Positions 26,936 through 39,700 are shown, counted from the stretch's first letter. The stretch: 64,000 nucleotides of DNA from Bigelowiella natans CCMP2755 (GCA_000320545.1 ADNK01000772.1:1-64000); one strand, 5' to 3'. Numbers and translations are program-made. The notes: generated by a model not told the origin, from the sequence alone.

Positions 26936-27306
26936 ATAATGAATATACAACTACCACATGAAACCTCGCGTTGTTTAACATAATCAAGGGTTGGCGTGTG
27001 CTAAGCTTCTACACGGACGACTCCCATCCCTTCTTGTCGCAGCGCAACCTAGCATGTACCAACAACAATACCCTCTTCCGTTAATCAGCATTCTAGCAGT
27101 GAAGAAATGATTACGCGCGCGCGCACACACACACACACACAAACATACCACTTGCTATATTTTCTATATAATATTATTGCATTTTCTTCCTGCTTATCGT
27201 AAAATTCTCTACCGTGATTTATAGTAGGTGGGAGTTAGTAATGACGTGTAATGAGACTATTTTTCTTCTTCTTACTCTCCTTTTTATTCCTCTTCTTCCT
27301 CCCCCT

Positions 27307-27379
<73 letters not shown>

Positions 27380-28153
27380 TGTTGTGTTGCTGCTATTGTT
27401 GATGCAGTATTCGCTCAAGAGTCACGCGTTCCAACTGTCCTAATTGCGACGGGCTATTGCTCTCTCGGCATTGACTTCAAAGGTAGAAGTAGGAAGAACA
27501 AGGCACAGCAACATAATAATTAATATGTCATCATCATCATCGTCGTCATTAATGTACTCTTCGTTAATACTTGCTTACTACTACTGCTTCTTCTTCCTCG
27601 TTGTTTGCACCAACCGCAACCGTTTGAAAAGGCGTACCGGTGGACCACGTCATCCTCTGTGGTTTACCCGACGATAATTTGTCCCTTTTGCGCAAGATAG
27701 GGAGAACAGCCAGAAGAGGTACCGCTTGCTGTGCCTGTAGCAACCCATAGAAGAGGAGAAGAAGAAGAAGAACATATGATTGTACACCGCACACAAGCAT
27801 TCTCTTTCTCCTCCCCCTCCTCCTTTTTTTAATGTTTTCCTCCTCCTCCTCCTCCTCCTCCTCCTCCTCCTCCTTCTCCCTGCCTCCTTGCCTGCAGGAC
27901 GAAAGGGCCGTGTTACACTCCTCACTACCCGCCAGGAGCGCACAAAGGTTTCCATCTTAATTTGGTGATTATTCTTTGAATGTATTATTCGTGTTTTTTG
28001 TGCGCGTCCCACGCATGCTTTCTAATAGGAGGCAGGCAGGGTTGAGCTAGGGGGAGATATTATCAAAAGGATGATGATGATGATGATGATGATGATATAC
28101 TACTGGTAGATGATACCAAAGAACGACAATATTGTGATACTGAGTAGTCCATT

Positions 28154-28185
<32 letters not shown>

Positions 28186-29043
28186 TATCATTGTTATCTA
28201 TCGCCTTGCCTGTCGCTCGTGTATCTGCTCAGGCAAATAGGCTCATGAGTAAGCTTACAAGTGGATCCACCATTACGCCGCTCTTCGTCGATGGAAGGGC
28301 CCTCTTGGAGGTGCTGCTGCCGACGATGATCAGAATATGATTCTTAATGTTGTTGCTGTTGGTGTTGTTGTTGTACTACTTTCCTTCGTCTCTTTCTCTT
28401 CTTCTAGCTCTCCCCCCCCCCCTCCCCCCCTCCTCTCTCTCTCTATCTCTCGGTTTAGTCTTCAAGTCAGTCTTCCTGTGATTCCCGATTGCTGTTATCG
28501 TTGCTGTTGTCGTTGTTGATGATGATGATGATGATGATGCACCCTTCCGTGGACAATATTATTGTCTTATTATCAGGGGATTGGGGAAGACGACCTGCAG
28601 GAATTACTAGAGGTGACGCTTAGAATGCATACTGCTACTTTCGAATCTCTATTCTATCAGTCATAGCGTTGTTGCCTTCCTTTCTTTGTGCCTCCTCCTT
28701 TTATCACCTACCCTCCCCCCTCCCCTTAACTCACCACCTCTCATCAGTTTGCAAATGGCGTCTATGGAAACAACAACGATGATGGAAAATCTGCGGAGGA
28801 CCACCACCAGCAGCAGCAGCAGAAGAAGAAGAAGAAGAGAACCCATAGCGCCACGGAGGAACGAGACGAAGAAGAAAAAGAGCGAATCCAGTAGGAGCAC
28901 AAGGGGGCAGCCTCTTTCGTTGTATCATCATCATCATCATCAACATCATCATCATCGCACCATGTTGCATCTTCATGACCATTGCTCAGCTTTTATTACG
29001 AAGACGATAGTGCATGGCATACTATTCACACAAACAAACACAC

Positions 29044-29078
<35 letters not shown>

Positions 29079-29555
29079 GCGCGAGCGCACACACTATCTA
29101 TATTTTATGTTGTGAATACGACGACACAGAGAGCAAGCTGGGAGACATCTACAGGGCATTCAGCAGGTGAGCAGGAGAACGGATGATCCTGTCGTCGCTC
29201 CACCTAACTACTGCAGCACACACATATCGATGCTCTATTATTTTCTCCCCATCTCACACACATTCATCAAGATAACAAGGATATGACAAGATGTTAAAGA
29301 GACGACGACGAGGAATCTAATATGAGAGAGAGTGAAGTTGAGGAAGTATGAAAGGAGTGCTTGTATAGTCTGCTTTTGAATTGGTGATGGAGGAAGCCTT
29401 TCTTCCTCCTTCCGTCCTCATCCCGATCTCATCATTATCCTTTCGTGTATAGTTGATAAGCTCCTGCCGAGAATGATGCGTTTCTTTCAGACTCTTCTCG
29501 GAGGGTACGAGGTGGTATTTAATCAGTCGATCGTCGTAGCTCCAAAGGTGGTAAA

Positions 29556-29591
<36 letters not shown>

Positions 29592-29834
29592 GTGATGATA
29601 AAAATCAGAAAGAGAGAGAAAAGGATTGATATTGAGAGCTGCTACAGCCGGAACACTTAAAAAAAGAATGATAATGCTGTGGCCGCTGTATTTATGGCTC
29701 AATTATCTTGCTTCTACTCTATTCACCTGCATTATGATCTAATTCAATTAAACTCAATACTACCGGATTTGAAATAGAATTCAGATTTGACCAATGAGTT
29801 CGACTTCGATGGCGATGATGACGACGAAGTGTGA
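22151..29834 (+). CDS. DEAD-box RNA helicase with N-terminal Tudor-like exon
   Basis: Predicted ATP-dependent RNA helicase. Early exons: AFEEMERQNNKRAKERWEDF (about 22151-22220) and a Tudor/chromo-like segment VGDRMLCHVDGRWLDVEI (about 22750-22870). Helicase exons then follow in order: RGIRLPTNIQ (about 23310), GENVICVDQ (23560), SGSGKTLAYMLPLIARL (Walker A, 23870), PRMLIIAPTVELAQQIV (motif Ia, 24150), DVDIFVATPR (Ib, 24750), VVLDEADQFF (motif II, 25440), IHVTATIPNE (motif III, 25860), TICFIDDV (26600), GWRVLSFYTDDSHPF (27000), TVLIATGYCSLGID (motif V, 27450) and LLRKIGRTARRG (motif VI, 27700). C-terminal exons with a K/Q-rich stretch (28750), RMMRFFQTLLGGYEVVF (29480) and an acidic end (DLTNEFDFDGDDDDEV, TGA at 29832-29834) probably belong to it. 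More than 18 exons. Introns are packed with microsatellites. Additional 5' exons may lie at 21615-21780. Confidence 0.86.
23763..23818. repeat. (CA)n(GA)n compound microsatellite
   Basis: Lies just upstream of the Walker A exon of the helicase gene. Confidence 0.95.
27312..27376. repeat. (TC)n(TG)n compound microsatellite
   Basis: Pyrimidine-rich tract immediately 5' of the motif V exon of the helicase, in the place of a polypyrimidine tract. Confidence 0.95.
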
Positions 29835-31123
29835 AGCTGCTGCTTGCTACACAGGATACTAGGAAAATGGCACGGTACAACATGTGCCTATTGTACATGC
29901 ACCAAATTCTTGATTGCTCTAGCCCGCCATGAGTACTTGATTCTCTATTTGTATGTTACCTAGCTCGCTCGACATGGATGTATGTGAAAGTTTGCTCTCA
30001 TCTGCGTTTCAGCATGCGAGAGCAATCGTGCTCGCCACATGGCCGACAGCGAGCAAAACATGATCCCTTCTTGCAAGTCCACATTGTTGCAGGTGCATGT
30101 TGTGCGACGACCTTGTCAAAGTAGTGCGCGCGTGTTGTGGCGCATGCAACCGTGGAGGCAACGATCAACATGGCAACAGCAAGGAACTCTTGTTCTTCAG
30201 TTCCACTCTGTCGCATGCATGTGCCAGTGCGTGCACCTGCACCATCACCGCGGCACGCTGACACGATCAGCGTCGGCCATTCTAGCATTCCGAAGCACGT
30301 GGCCTGCCTTGACGACGAGATCAAAGACAACAGCCCGGCTGCGCCCGTTCTGCATGCGAATGGCTTCAATGCCGCGTCGCATCATTGCACAATGCCTGCT
30401 GCCATGCAGGCCGAGCGCAAGTTCTGGCTCAGACAATCAACAACAGCAATGCTAGAATGACTAGATGGCAGCATGCCAACTCCCACACATGCTAGCATGC
30501 GATGAATGCACAAACCGACGGCGCGACATGCGACACGTGCGCAGCGTTGTGTCCGCACGATGCGATGCGACTGACTTGTTGTCGCGCGACTTGGTGCTGG
30601 AATCACTGCTGGCAACACACGTGTGTTCGCAACGCGATCACAAAACACGTGCCCCCCCCCCGCAGAAGCCAGCCATCAACCTCTCACTCAGTCGCGTGAA
30701 ACTCGAATGACTGTTGTCGCGCACCTTGCTAGCTTGTGCTGGCACGCATCTCTGCTTGCTGGGAACACACACAAGCACTCGCAACGTGATCAACAGCAGC
30801 GATGAAAGCACCACATCTGATCGACGCCACTAGACAGAGCCGTTCATCATCTTGATAACGACCTGAACATGGGATGTGCCCCCGACACCCAACAAGTCTC
30901 ACATGGACGTCTCACTGCAATGTTGAGCAACGCAAGAAGAAGCTAAAACAATGCAAGCCGAGATGTGAAGAAAGATTCTTCATCTATGCAGCGTGAGCGA
31001 CCACGCTAGCACGAAATGTCATGTTCATGCATGCTAGCATGACTCGCACCAATGAGTAGCACATGCAACTTGGAACACAACAGACTCACAACTGACACAC
31101 GTACACATGCAGACGACACACAT

Positions 31124-31159
<36 letters not shown>

Positions 31160-31616
31160 GGGGGGGGGGGGGGGGGGAATGGCTACGTGAAAACATTGCA
31201 TACGTGCATGCTTTGCATTCACATGCTCATTGAACTTGAAGGTTTGATACTAACAAAAACTTCACGTATTTCACAATATCTGTACATATTTTGTTTTATA
31301 AGCTCGACGAGACTGAGTGTATTGACACGAGTGCGACTAGAGGAACAATGTGGAAAAACTGTTCTAGCGTACTTAGAATACGGTTAGCATAGCATCGATT
31401 GGAGGAGGGTGTTGGGCATCAATGCTATTCATTGTATGTACAACGGCGAATGCGAAAGATCCAACGTATTAAATTTAGACATCCTAAATCGCTTAAATAA
31501 TTATACATTTTTCTGGGTTACAATGGCAGTTTAGCCGGTGATTGCTTGACGTGTGGGGGGAGCAGAAGGGTTTCCTAATATCAGAAAGAAGTAACAAAGA
31601 AGTAAGGCAAATGATG
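29835..31616. other. Gene-free island rich in GCTAGC, CATGC and CG-derived words
   Basis: From about 29900 to 31080 the sequence lacks microsatellites and coding structure but is full of short palindromes (GCATGC, GCTAGC, GCGCGC, CACGTG). Overlapping frames on both strands are long only because TAA and TGA are scarce, and they carry no motif. A (CA)(GA)(G)n tract at 31112-31178 marks its right side. This is where the microsatellite-rich compartment ends. Confidence 0.55.
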
Positions 31617-32545
31617 CTAGGGATTTGAAGACAATGCTTCTCTCTGATGGTTATGCCTTTTGTTGTACCAATCTTTTAAGCATCTCCAAATTTGAAAATC
31701 GTTTCGAATCATTGCGAGGTCTAAGACACATCTGAAAAGAGAAAAACACAAATATCTATTAGATTCATAGATAACGCAATAACTCCAAGCACAAATAGAA
31801 ATAAGTATAACCTGCCGCTGGCAGATTTTATGTCCAGATCAGCACCTAGTATATCGTGCAAAATCAAAACTTGACAGCCTGAACATGAAGAATAGAAATA
31901 AAACCTGCATCGATGAGGGCTTTCACGGAAGGAGGAGGTCCGACCATAGTGGCAACCATGAGCGGAGACAGACTGGGTTGATGAAAGAGGAGTAAGAGGG
32001 TCTCGCTCGAGAATTCAGAGTAACGCTCCATGGAAAGTCACGGCAACAGGTTGTTCTACCCTTTGTCAGAATGGAAATCGTTCTGCACTGCAACGCCAAG
32101 ATCCCCAAGGCAATCTTCTAGTGAACTCTTAGACCTCTTGTTCAATTCTTTTGGGAAGCTGCCAACAGGGCTCACATGAATGCAAATTCGATCTAAAAAT
32201 AACAGAAGCGAAACCTTCTGAGAATCTGTTTTAGTGTCTCCGTCCCATCAGTATGCATTGCTACGAGCATAAGAATTGTGAAGCCCTGCCAAGATTATAT
32301 GCTCCAGTGAATGAAAGTGATAGATACGTCTCATGTAAAAACACCTTGTACTGTTGTCCACATTTCACCAGATTTAACAGGGCACTCGTGTTCCTCATTC
32401 TTACATGCTTCCCAAGTGTCTCAAGAAAGTCCGCCTGAGAAGATATCAGAAATTAGCCAGAGGCTTGGCAACGGGATCAATCTTTCGTTCTCAGTGAACG
32501 AAGAACAGAAGGGACCTTGGGCGATTGAGGCGGGGGGTACGACAT
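31617..32545 (-). CDS. Small ankyrin-repeat-like protein
   Basis: Minus-strand gene built from short exons. ATG at 32545 (MSYPPPQSPK, GT donor) is followed by an exon ending near 32370 (ADFLETLGKHVRMRNTSALL), one near 32285-32225 (GFTILMLVAMHTDGTETLKQ), one near 32210-32135 (LHSCEPCWQLPKRIEQE), one near 32030-31907 (LMVATMVGPPPSVKALIDAG), one near 31880-31812 (CQVLILHDILGADLDIKSAS) and a last exon with VLDLAMIRNDFQIWRCL, TAG at 31617-31619. The last two exons read like an ankyrin repeat (ADLDIKSASGR-VLDLA-ND-I). Phase is exact at the joins I checked between the last three exons, while the join before PPPSVKALIDAG is unresolved. Introns are short and free of repeats, unlike the preceding 31 kb. 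Confidence 0.6.
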
Positions 32546-32964
32546 TAGGGCACACGGGTAGGAGAGGAGGCAGGATGAATACTGTTGCGTTTCATTTTAA
32601 AATCAGTTATTTTATTGGATCTTTTTTTATGGCGAAGAGCTAATTCCTACTTATTTTCCATTTAATGCAAGTCGTCAAATACTGAAGTACATGATTTGGT
32701 GAAAGAAGGAGATTATACTTGTGTGTGTAAAATCTTATTAGCAAACGAGAAGACGTTAGAGAAGAAGTAGAAATGTAGGAAGTACTTCCTACGTTGTCGC
32801 ACAATGAAACTCTGATTGATGATGCTACTCGTAGATCTAAATGCATTTCCAAGATGTGCTCGTAGATCTAGATCTACAGGTAGTGTTATGATGATGATGA
32901 AATGTGTATACTAGATCTAGTCTTGGAATTGTATGAGGAGATTTCGAGAAAAGCCAGAACCCTC

Positions 32965-33485
32965 GGTATACCTGGGATAAGTCATGATTTAATGAAATAC
33001 TATCCAGAATAAAACGGATTTAATCAATTATTCCGAATAATTTGATTAATTCGGGTTTTATAATAATATTATGTCATGGTATATTCACCATAAGAATTTT
33101 GGTGGTAAAATTGATACACTGTCTGGATTTCAACATCGCGATGACGCATAAATCTGATTTATTCCTGCTCCGTTGCTCCGTGCCCCATTTTTTTTTTTGG
33201 CACAACACGCATTTCCAATACGGATTTCCTTTCTCGTCCGACAATTTCGTAACCCATTTGCGAGAAAGTGCTTTGCCTGGAGCCATGGAGTAGACAGATG
33301 GATGGACAGTGGACAGCGCTAGGATGAAACGAGTCGGTGAATTGTGGATAATTTCACCTTGAATGCTGTTTCATGAAATCACGATTGATTCAGATTTATT
33401 GGGTGAAACCTCCTTAAAGAATCGGATTAAATCAGATTTAATCGGGTGTGAATTAATCAGAATTAATGCATGTCCCAGGTCCCCT
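32965..33485. mobile_element. Candidate short TIR element with BED-like zinc-finger relic
   Basis: Imperfect inverted ends: left ACCTGGGATAAGTCATG near 32970, right CATGTCCCAGGT near 33472-33482. Candidate flanking duplications are ACCCTCGG on the left and CCCCTCGG on the right (7 of 8 equal), the 8-bp size typical of hAT elements. The interior is AT-rich with repeated TTAATC words and contains a minus-strand frame from ATG at 33286 encoding SRKWVTKLSDEKGNPYWKC followed by VLCQKKKW and RSRNKSD, which resembles a BED-type finger. There is no transposase body, so it would be non-autonomous or decayed. Confidence 0.45.
33074..33286 (-). pseudogene. BED-type zinc-finger-like fragment
   Basis: About 70 codons from an ATG at 33286. 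It shows an early tryptophan (RKWVTKL), a C-x2-C pair (WKCVLCQKKK) and a basic region. The later histidines expected of a BED finger are not clearly present. It sits inside the inverted-repeat element and stops without further domains, so it is best read as a transposase N-terminal relic rather than a working gene. Confidence 0.35.
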
Positions 33486-33909
33486 CGGAGAAGAAGCTAA
33501 CCCCTCGGAGAATCTTCAAAATCGCAAGAATAAAACTGACAAAATTACAAATCAGAGATAACGTTGAGAATGCTTTTTTTAAAATATTTTACGACAATTG
33601 ACCTTATTTGTCACATCTCAGAATTATAGGTCATTTTATGTCGTCGGAGATAAGGTCTTAAAACTGTTTTAGGGAAAATGAATAGCCTTTGAAGCAAAAT
33701 AAAACACATTTCACAAATTCCCTTCCAAAATTGCCTTTCCAAAAGTCGTATCCGTTTCACATTGTCATATGGAAACGTATAAAATTTACTACTTTCTTTT
33801 CATGAGACTAGTATAAATGTAATTTTTGTAATAAAATGTCCTTTCCAAAACATTGGTTGACATTGCCGAACGGAGCTTCGGAGTTGGGACACATCATTGT
33901 ATTTCCTCA

Positions 33910-35331
33910 ATGGACACTCGAATGGGCCCTCAAATGGCCGCCCCAATGGACACCCGAGGCACATCTGCTGCGTCCAAACTGATGCAATTTTCGAGGGATA
34001 TGCAGGCAAGGACGATTCCTACTGCACAAGCAATGGTTGCGCAACCAAGGAATGGCATGGTGTTGAATTCTCAATGTCATCAGAGAAACCACATGCCATC
34101 GGCAAGCAGTGCTCACGGACGTGCAAATTGGCGAGCTTCACCGCAAACTTTCGCTTCTAATTCCAGACCTCAAATCAGTCCGTACACTAATCCGTTCTTC
34201 GGTGGATTTGAATTCAAGTCCAACCAGCCTTGTCCAGCATCTTTCCAAGTAAACCACAAATGCAGAATTTCACATGTCGAAGCCACGTAAACTTTGAGAA
34301 CATGGAATATTATGTAATGAGGCGGTGAAACTCCTAATGCATGTGCAACATCTTTTCGTTGTAGATGTGCTTTCCTTGCAACTTACTTTTGACTTTTCTT
34401 TCCATTCCAGAGACTTAGGCGCAAACCTGTGCTTGATGACTCCATGGGACAAGAGTTGAAGTCTGATTACTATGGCTACCAAAACACTAAGTTACTTAGA
34501 GAGCATGATGGATCCTTTTCCCATGCCTCTATTCCACAACTTCACCAACAGATGAATGGCTTCTATCAAGGCCGTTCTCACATGAAAAGGCGACGTCTGA
34601 TGTCTGAGGAGAACATGATGCCTTATTCTGTAACAGAAAGAGAGCAACAACGGCAGTTCTTTGACCCTGACATGCTTATGCGTAGAGAGATCATGCAGTG
34701 GACGGAAGATCAAATGAGCTACCATGCATCTCGAAGAGCTCAAATTTATGGAAATCATGAGATGGGGCAACTGATCACAAATCCAAATCACGAGAGGTTG
34801 CAACGTATGAAGGAGGGACAAATGCCATATGACGCTTCATTCGCATCTCAACGATCCAGCCTGCGAGCTCCCCAAGGCTACATTATGGTACCAGTGCCCA
34901 GTCGTAAAGGTGTGAAAGGGAGCAAGCAACCAAGGCGCCTCCCAAATGGTATGGCTTGCCTCAGTTGCAGGCTTCGTAAAGTTCGTTGCAGCGGAACCAG
35001 ACCGTGCCTTCAATGCCTCTGCAGAAGCGAAGCATGCCAAGATGCGCCGAAGAAAGTTGGGCAAAAAAAGAGTTCAGAAAAAAAATCTGAGGGTACAACA
35101 AACCTTCGCCACCCCGAGCAGCAAAGTTCTGTTGCGTCAATTTCTTCATCGTCTGCTTCACTTTCTAACGCTGTGAATGGACGCGTCAAGTCTCAAGTTT
35201 CTTCATCGGGTTCACCTTCGTCTATATCGGGGAACGGCCTCTCTTCGCAAATGCGGAATGGTCAAAACATGAGCACGAAAAATGAGGAACTGTCCATCGA
35301 AGAAACTAGAAATCTGAAGAGGAAGCTATGA
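33910..35331 (+). CDS. C-terminal Zn2Cys6 binuclear-cluster protein (copy 1)
   Basis: Putative DNA-binding transcription regulator. Two exons: 33910-34248 (113 codons, first in-frame ATG; phase 0) and 34411-35331, separated by a 162-nt intron (GTAAAC...CCAG). The N-terminal 220 residues are rich in M, Q, S, H and R with no domain. Near the C-terminus lies RRLPNGMACLSCRLRKVRC followed by SGTRPCLQCLCRSEAC, an exact C-x2-C-x6-C-x5-C-x2-C-x6-C cluster, then a Ser-rich tail. Fungal Zn2Cys6 regulators usually carry the cluster at the N-terminus with a large regulatory domain behind it; here it is C-terminal and alone. It shares the RLPNGMAC lead-in with the gene at 46745. An upstream non-coding or short coding exon is possible. 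Confidence 0.85.
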
Positions 35332-35993
35332 AATGCTCCGCATAGATTTTAGATTCTTCGGCAAACATTAGCTTGCAGCACTGCAATGGCCTACGCTAGC
35401 ACGGAGTGCAACTAGAGTTGTGAGATTGTGCAATTGGAAACCATGAGAACAATGGACAACGCAATGCAATGCCATGCCTGCAGATTCAACATCATAGCGC
35501 TGTAGCCGCTGCATTGCACACATAGCTACATGAGGATGACAATTGAACAAATCTGATTTGATTCATTGCATCCGTCTTGCACAGCATGCTGGCATGCATT
35601 GTGTCACTGAGTCTGCTGTCATGACCATTCTCTTCATCAATTTTGTCGGTGCCTTCGATCACCTGACGAACGCATGCTAGCTAGCATGCAATTGCCATCA
35701 TCATCAGTTTTGTCCTCTTGAATGCCTAGATGCTAGCACATGCTGTGTGCATGTCATGTCACAGTCACACATTGCATCACGTCTGTCTGCTAGATGTGTC
35801 CATCATCTAGATCATCCACGCCGCTGTGCCTCACCACATGTGCACACGCTGCGAATGAGCCGAATCGAACGGTGGTGTCATTGCGCATCCGTGGAGCAAC
35901 AACTCATCACAAACTCAACTGCTCTAGCTAGGGCAGCAGTCTAGCAGTGCTGCATGGTTGTCACGTTCTGACCTGCTAGCCTGTGCCAGTGAC
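35332..35993. other. CTAG-rich island, left part
   Basis: No gene. Many CTAG, GCTAGC and CATGC words. It holds dispersed repeat copy 2 (35480-35570). The LTR element that follows appears to have inserted into this island, since the same composition resumes at 40726-41280. Confidence 0.6.
35480..35570 (+). repeat. Dispersed repeat, copy 2
   Basis: Same-strand relative of 15786-15865, with the shared core TAGCGCTGTAGCCGCTGCAT and the GATTTGATT end. Confidence 0.75.
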
Positions 35994-36619
35994 TGCAGTT
36001 GCATTGCGCAGCGCTGACAACACAACTGTGCAATTGCAAATGTGTGCTTTGACAATGCTTTGATGCCACAAAACTGAAACCCTGTTGAACACATGACATG
36101 ATCTGAGCATGCATGTGCATGCCACAAAAGGACAAAGCTTGCCGCTTGCTTGCGGGTCTTTTGGAGTGTGCCAAACTGGCCACTTGCGCGCCAATGCACA
36201 TCGTGTGCTGGGCACACAGCGTCCCCAGCAGCAACACGCTGCGCAGTCGCAGTTGCCTGAAGTGTTGGGGAAAACGTGGGCCACTTTCCCCTGTGACATT
36301 GTGATGCGCAGGCCGACTCCATGTCGCAAGTGAAACGCCGAGGGTGCTCCTAGGAACATCCACGGTTGGGGAAATGACCGAGAAGGATGTTCCCGGTTGC
36401 ATGCGCCCCCTCCTGTGACTGTGTTTCTGGGCATGTGACTTGCGTTGCACGCCCCTGCGTGACCAACTGTGCTGCAGTCTGGCAGTGTCAACAGCCTGAA
36501 CCCACACAAACATGCTCACATGAAAGTGTCAGACATGACAAAGCACAGCATGCACTGCCATTTGCACTGTGCATGTGCATGCGCGCTCACATGCATTTGG
36601 TGGTCGCAAACTGACCACA
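35994..36619 (-). repeat. 3' LTR
   Basis: 626 bp, TG...CA ends, aligned along its whole length with 40106-40720. The differences are mostly paired transitions (TG versus CA). Confidence 0.9.
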
Positions 36620-36772
36620 CTGCCCCCCCCCCCCAATTTTTGCACTCCCAACTCAACAATGACAACACGTGAGTGGAATCACGCGTGCTGGAAGAAAACC
36701 AGAAGAAAAGGGAAGAAAAATTTTTTTTCATCATCTGCACCCCCACCAATGTGTTTGCATGGGAGTGCATGT

Positions 36773-39700
36773 TCACGAAACCACAAAATTCCAAGAAGTG
36801 TGCGGACCAACATCGGTTGGTCTCCCATTGCGCTTGCCCTGAACAATGTTTTCCCGCGAAATCCGGTCACCAGGAGGCCCCTGGGAATCCGACGAGTCCG
36901 AGGAACCATCAGCATCCTCATCCTGCTCGTCAACAAAACTTTCCTCTGCATCTGGAGCCACCGGGCGCACTTCTGGCAACGGGGTGAGTGTGCCACAAGG
37001 CGAAAGATGTTTCGCGTGCACGTCATTGCTGTGCCCCGTCTTCGGGTCGATGATCTGACACGCATGGGATTTGGTGCTCCTGGCCACGACAGCAACAGGG
37101 CCAGTCTTTTTGATTTCACACTTTTTTGTGACAGCACTTTCTTTCCGGTTTTCCTTCCGGAAAAGCCACACCACATCCCCAACTTTGCATTCATCCTGAG
37201 TGTCAAGCTTCTCGTTTCTCCGGAAATTTTTCACCAATTCATGGTCCTCCTTCAGAGCAGCACGAAGCAGCCGCAGCTTTTCCAGATCTTGGATCCTCTG
37301 ATCGAGGTCCCCTGTCCCTGGAGCCACCACAGACTTGCTCTCCATGTCAGCCACGAACTTTGGCTGATGTCCGAACATCAGGTGAGCCGGTGAATGCCCA
37401 CTCTCATCAGTTGCAGTGTTCACACTGAACGTGATCATTTCCAAACACTTGTGCCAGTTGTGGCGATCCTCAACGTTTTGCAGAAGCATCGCCATGATTC
37501 CATTGTTGACAGGTCGATGCTTCCGCTCCAACACTGAGTTTCCCTGGCCATTCTTCGCCGAAACCTTGATGAACTTGAGCCGCAGCCGATTTTGCAAGTC
37601 TGGAAGTGCTGCATGATTTCACCAACGTTTTTTGGCCCTTGGTCAATGGTGATCTGCTTTGGGCATCCGTGTTTTGACACGTGCGACACGACAAAGTCCG
37701 CCGTGCGCGCCGAGCCAATGCGCTTCACCGCCCTTGCACACGTGCAACCAATGGCCACAACGCAGAGCGTCTGCATGCAGTGCTCAGCGCCGTCGACAGG
37801 GCCCATTGCATCCACTGCAATCGTGCCATCAATTTCGCGATCGCCATGCTGCAAACACGGCGCCTGCTTCACGCGCGTTTTTGCACGAATGCAGACCTGG
37901 CACTGCCTTGCAAACCTGCGGCAGGCTTTCTGGACTCCAACCCCAGTGACAGCCGCGTGGAATTTTTCTTGCGAGATCGTCAGCACCACGATGATTCGCC
38001 ACGTTGTCCACACGGTGCGCCTGCAGCACCTCCTGCCGTTCACCAGAAGGCACACAAAGCTGCAACGGCACTTCTCCTCCAATTTGGAAGGAGCCCATGT
38101 GGCATGGCTTGCCAGAAGCTGTTTTGTGTTTGGAGGAAACGAGAAGGTGATTGGCATTCTTCTCGTCCTCGAGAGCATCGATGATTTTCTTGAAATCAGG
38201 ACGCTGCTGCTCCAAGTTGATCTCGGACAGCGTCGTCGATGTTTGTGCTTCTGCAGCACAGCACGCCCAAGGCTGCAACTCCACAGAACAAACAGAGAGA
38301 TGAGGGACATTGTGGTCAATCATCGTCTCATCAGCCAAGCAAGAGGAGAGAGAAGCCACAGATGCAACCAGCTTTTCCTCCTGCTTCGCCGCCTCCGCAT
38401 GCAGCGGGAAAAGAGAGGCCAGCGACTGCCGATGCGACTTTCTTTCGTCGCGTGTTTCGTCGGCATCCGGCCGCGAGAAAGGGTCCACATTGGTGTGCTT
38501 TCCCCCCTTTCCACGTTGGATGTCCACCAACGGACATCCAGAGCGTGCTGCACTCAACCTTGCATGCGGCAGCTGCGTTTTGTCCATCCCATGCAGCGCG
38601 AAGTGTCGCGCCGTTTTCGCATCCATGCGAATCAAAATTGGGCAGCCTTTCGCAATGTGCTGGAACCTGTGAAGCCCCTTCGCTCCAGCCGTGAGCTCTT
38701 TGCGCAAAACGTGCCAGCTTCGCTCGTTCGTTTTCCAAGCGAACGAGCAGCAAGCCAGCAAACGCTCGCTCCCTCCAATTGCCTGGGAAAGCGCAGCACC
38801 TCCAGCAACGTCAGACGCGTCAGCATCAAGGACGAAGGGCTGGCTTGCAGGGACAGCTTCGTGATCAGGTGCACACGACACTGCCTTCTTGAGTGTGCCT
38901 TTTGATGCATCCAATGCTTTGTCGTGCTCGTCTGTCCATGCTTGTGCCGCTCCTTGCATGAGCAAATCCTTGATCGGCGCAGCGATTTGCCAGGAGCCTT
39001 TCGTGTGTTCCAAACAATGAACGAATGAACCAACAAGACGGCGCACGTGCTTTGAGAACCGCCTCCCTTTCATTGGACGCTCTGGCTTGTCCATGGCAAC
39101 CGTGCGCTCAGGATCTGGGCAGTGAGTCTTCGCTTCCTTGATCAAACCTGTCAGCTGCTGCAAGTCGCTCAGGAAAAACGCGCAATTTGGCAGCACTTTG
39201 ATGGTCATTGCACTTTTCGCACTGTTGCACAAACTTGGCAAAACCCACGAGCGCTTGCATCGGCGACTGTCCGACAGTGAAGAAGTCGTCGAAGTGCATC
39301 ACAGTGTCCGGTGTTCCAACAAGGAACCTGGCAGCCACCTCCTCGACCCAAACTTGAGGAGCGTTTTTGCATCCCATCGGCAAGCCGTCGCTTGCAAAGG
39401 GTGCAAACAAAGCAACGAATGCGAATGCCAATTTCGCACACTCGGTCACACCAAGCTGTCTCCATGCAGCTTTGCTGTCAGAGACCGTGACCCATTGAGC
39501 GTTCATCAATTTTCTCACTGTGTCCCAAGTTGCAGGGCAAACAGCACACGTGAGCTCGACGAGCTCGTTCAAGCGGCCCATCGCCACCACGACGCGTGGC
39601 AATGCTTTTCCTTCATCGTGTGCACAAAAAGCTGGCGACGCCCACTCGGATGTGTCACTTGTCACCTCACGACACAACCCATCGCTTGCCATTTGGTCCA

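Noticed and set aside
30000-30710. Long frames on both strands at 30 kb
   Set aside because: Scarcity of stop codons in CATG/CG-rich DNA, no domain, no splice sites, and both strands are equally open.
35924-36614. Overlapping frames of 130-190 codons near the left LTR
   Set aside because: They lie on LTR sequence, are open on several frames at once and have no motif; the length comes from TG/CA-rich composition.
37592-38905. 437-codon plus-strand frame in the retrotransposon
   Set aside because: Antisense of RNase H and integrase; the minus strand shows the conserved acidic residues.
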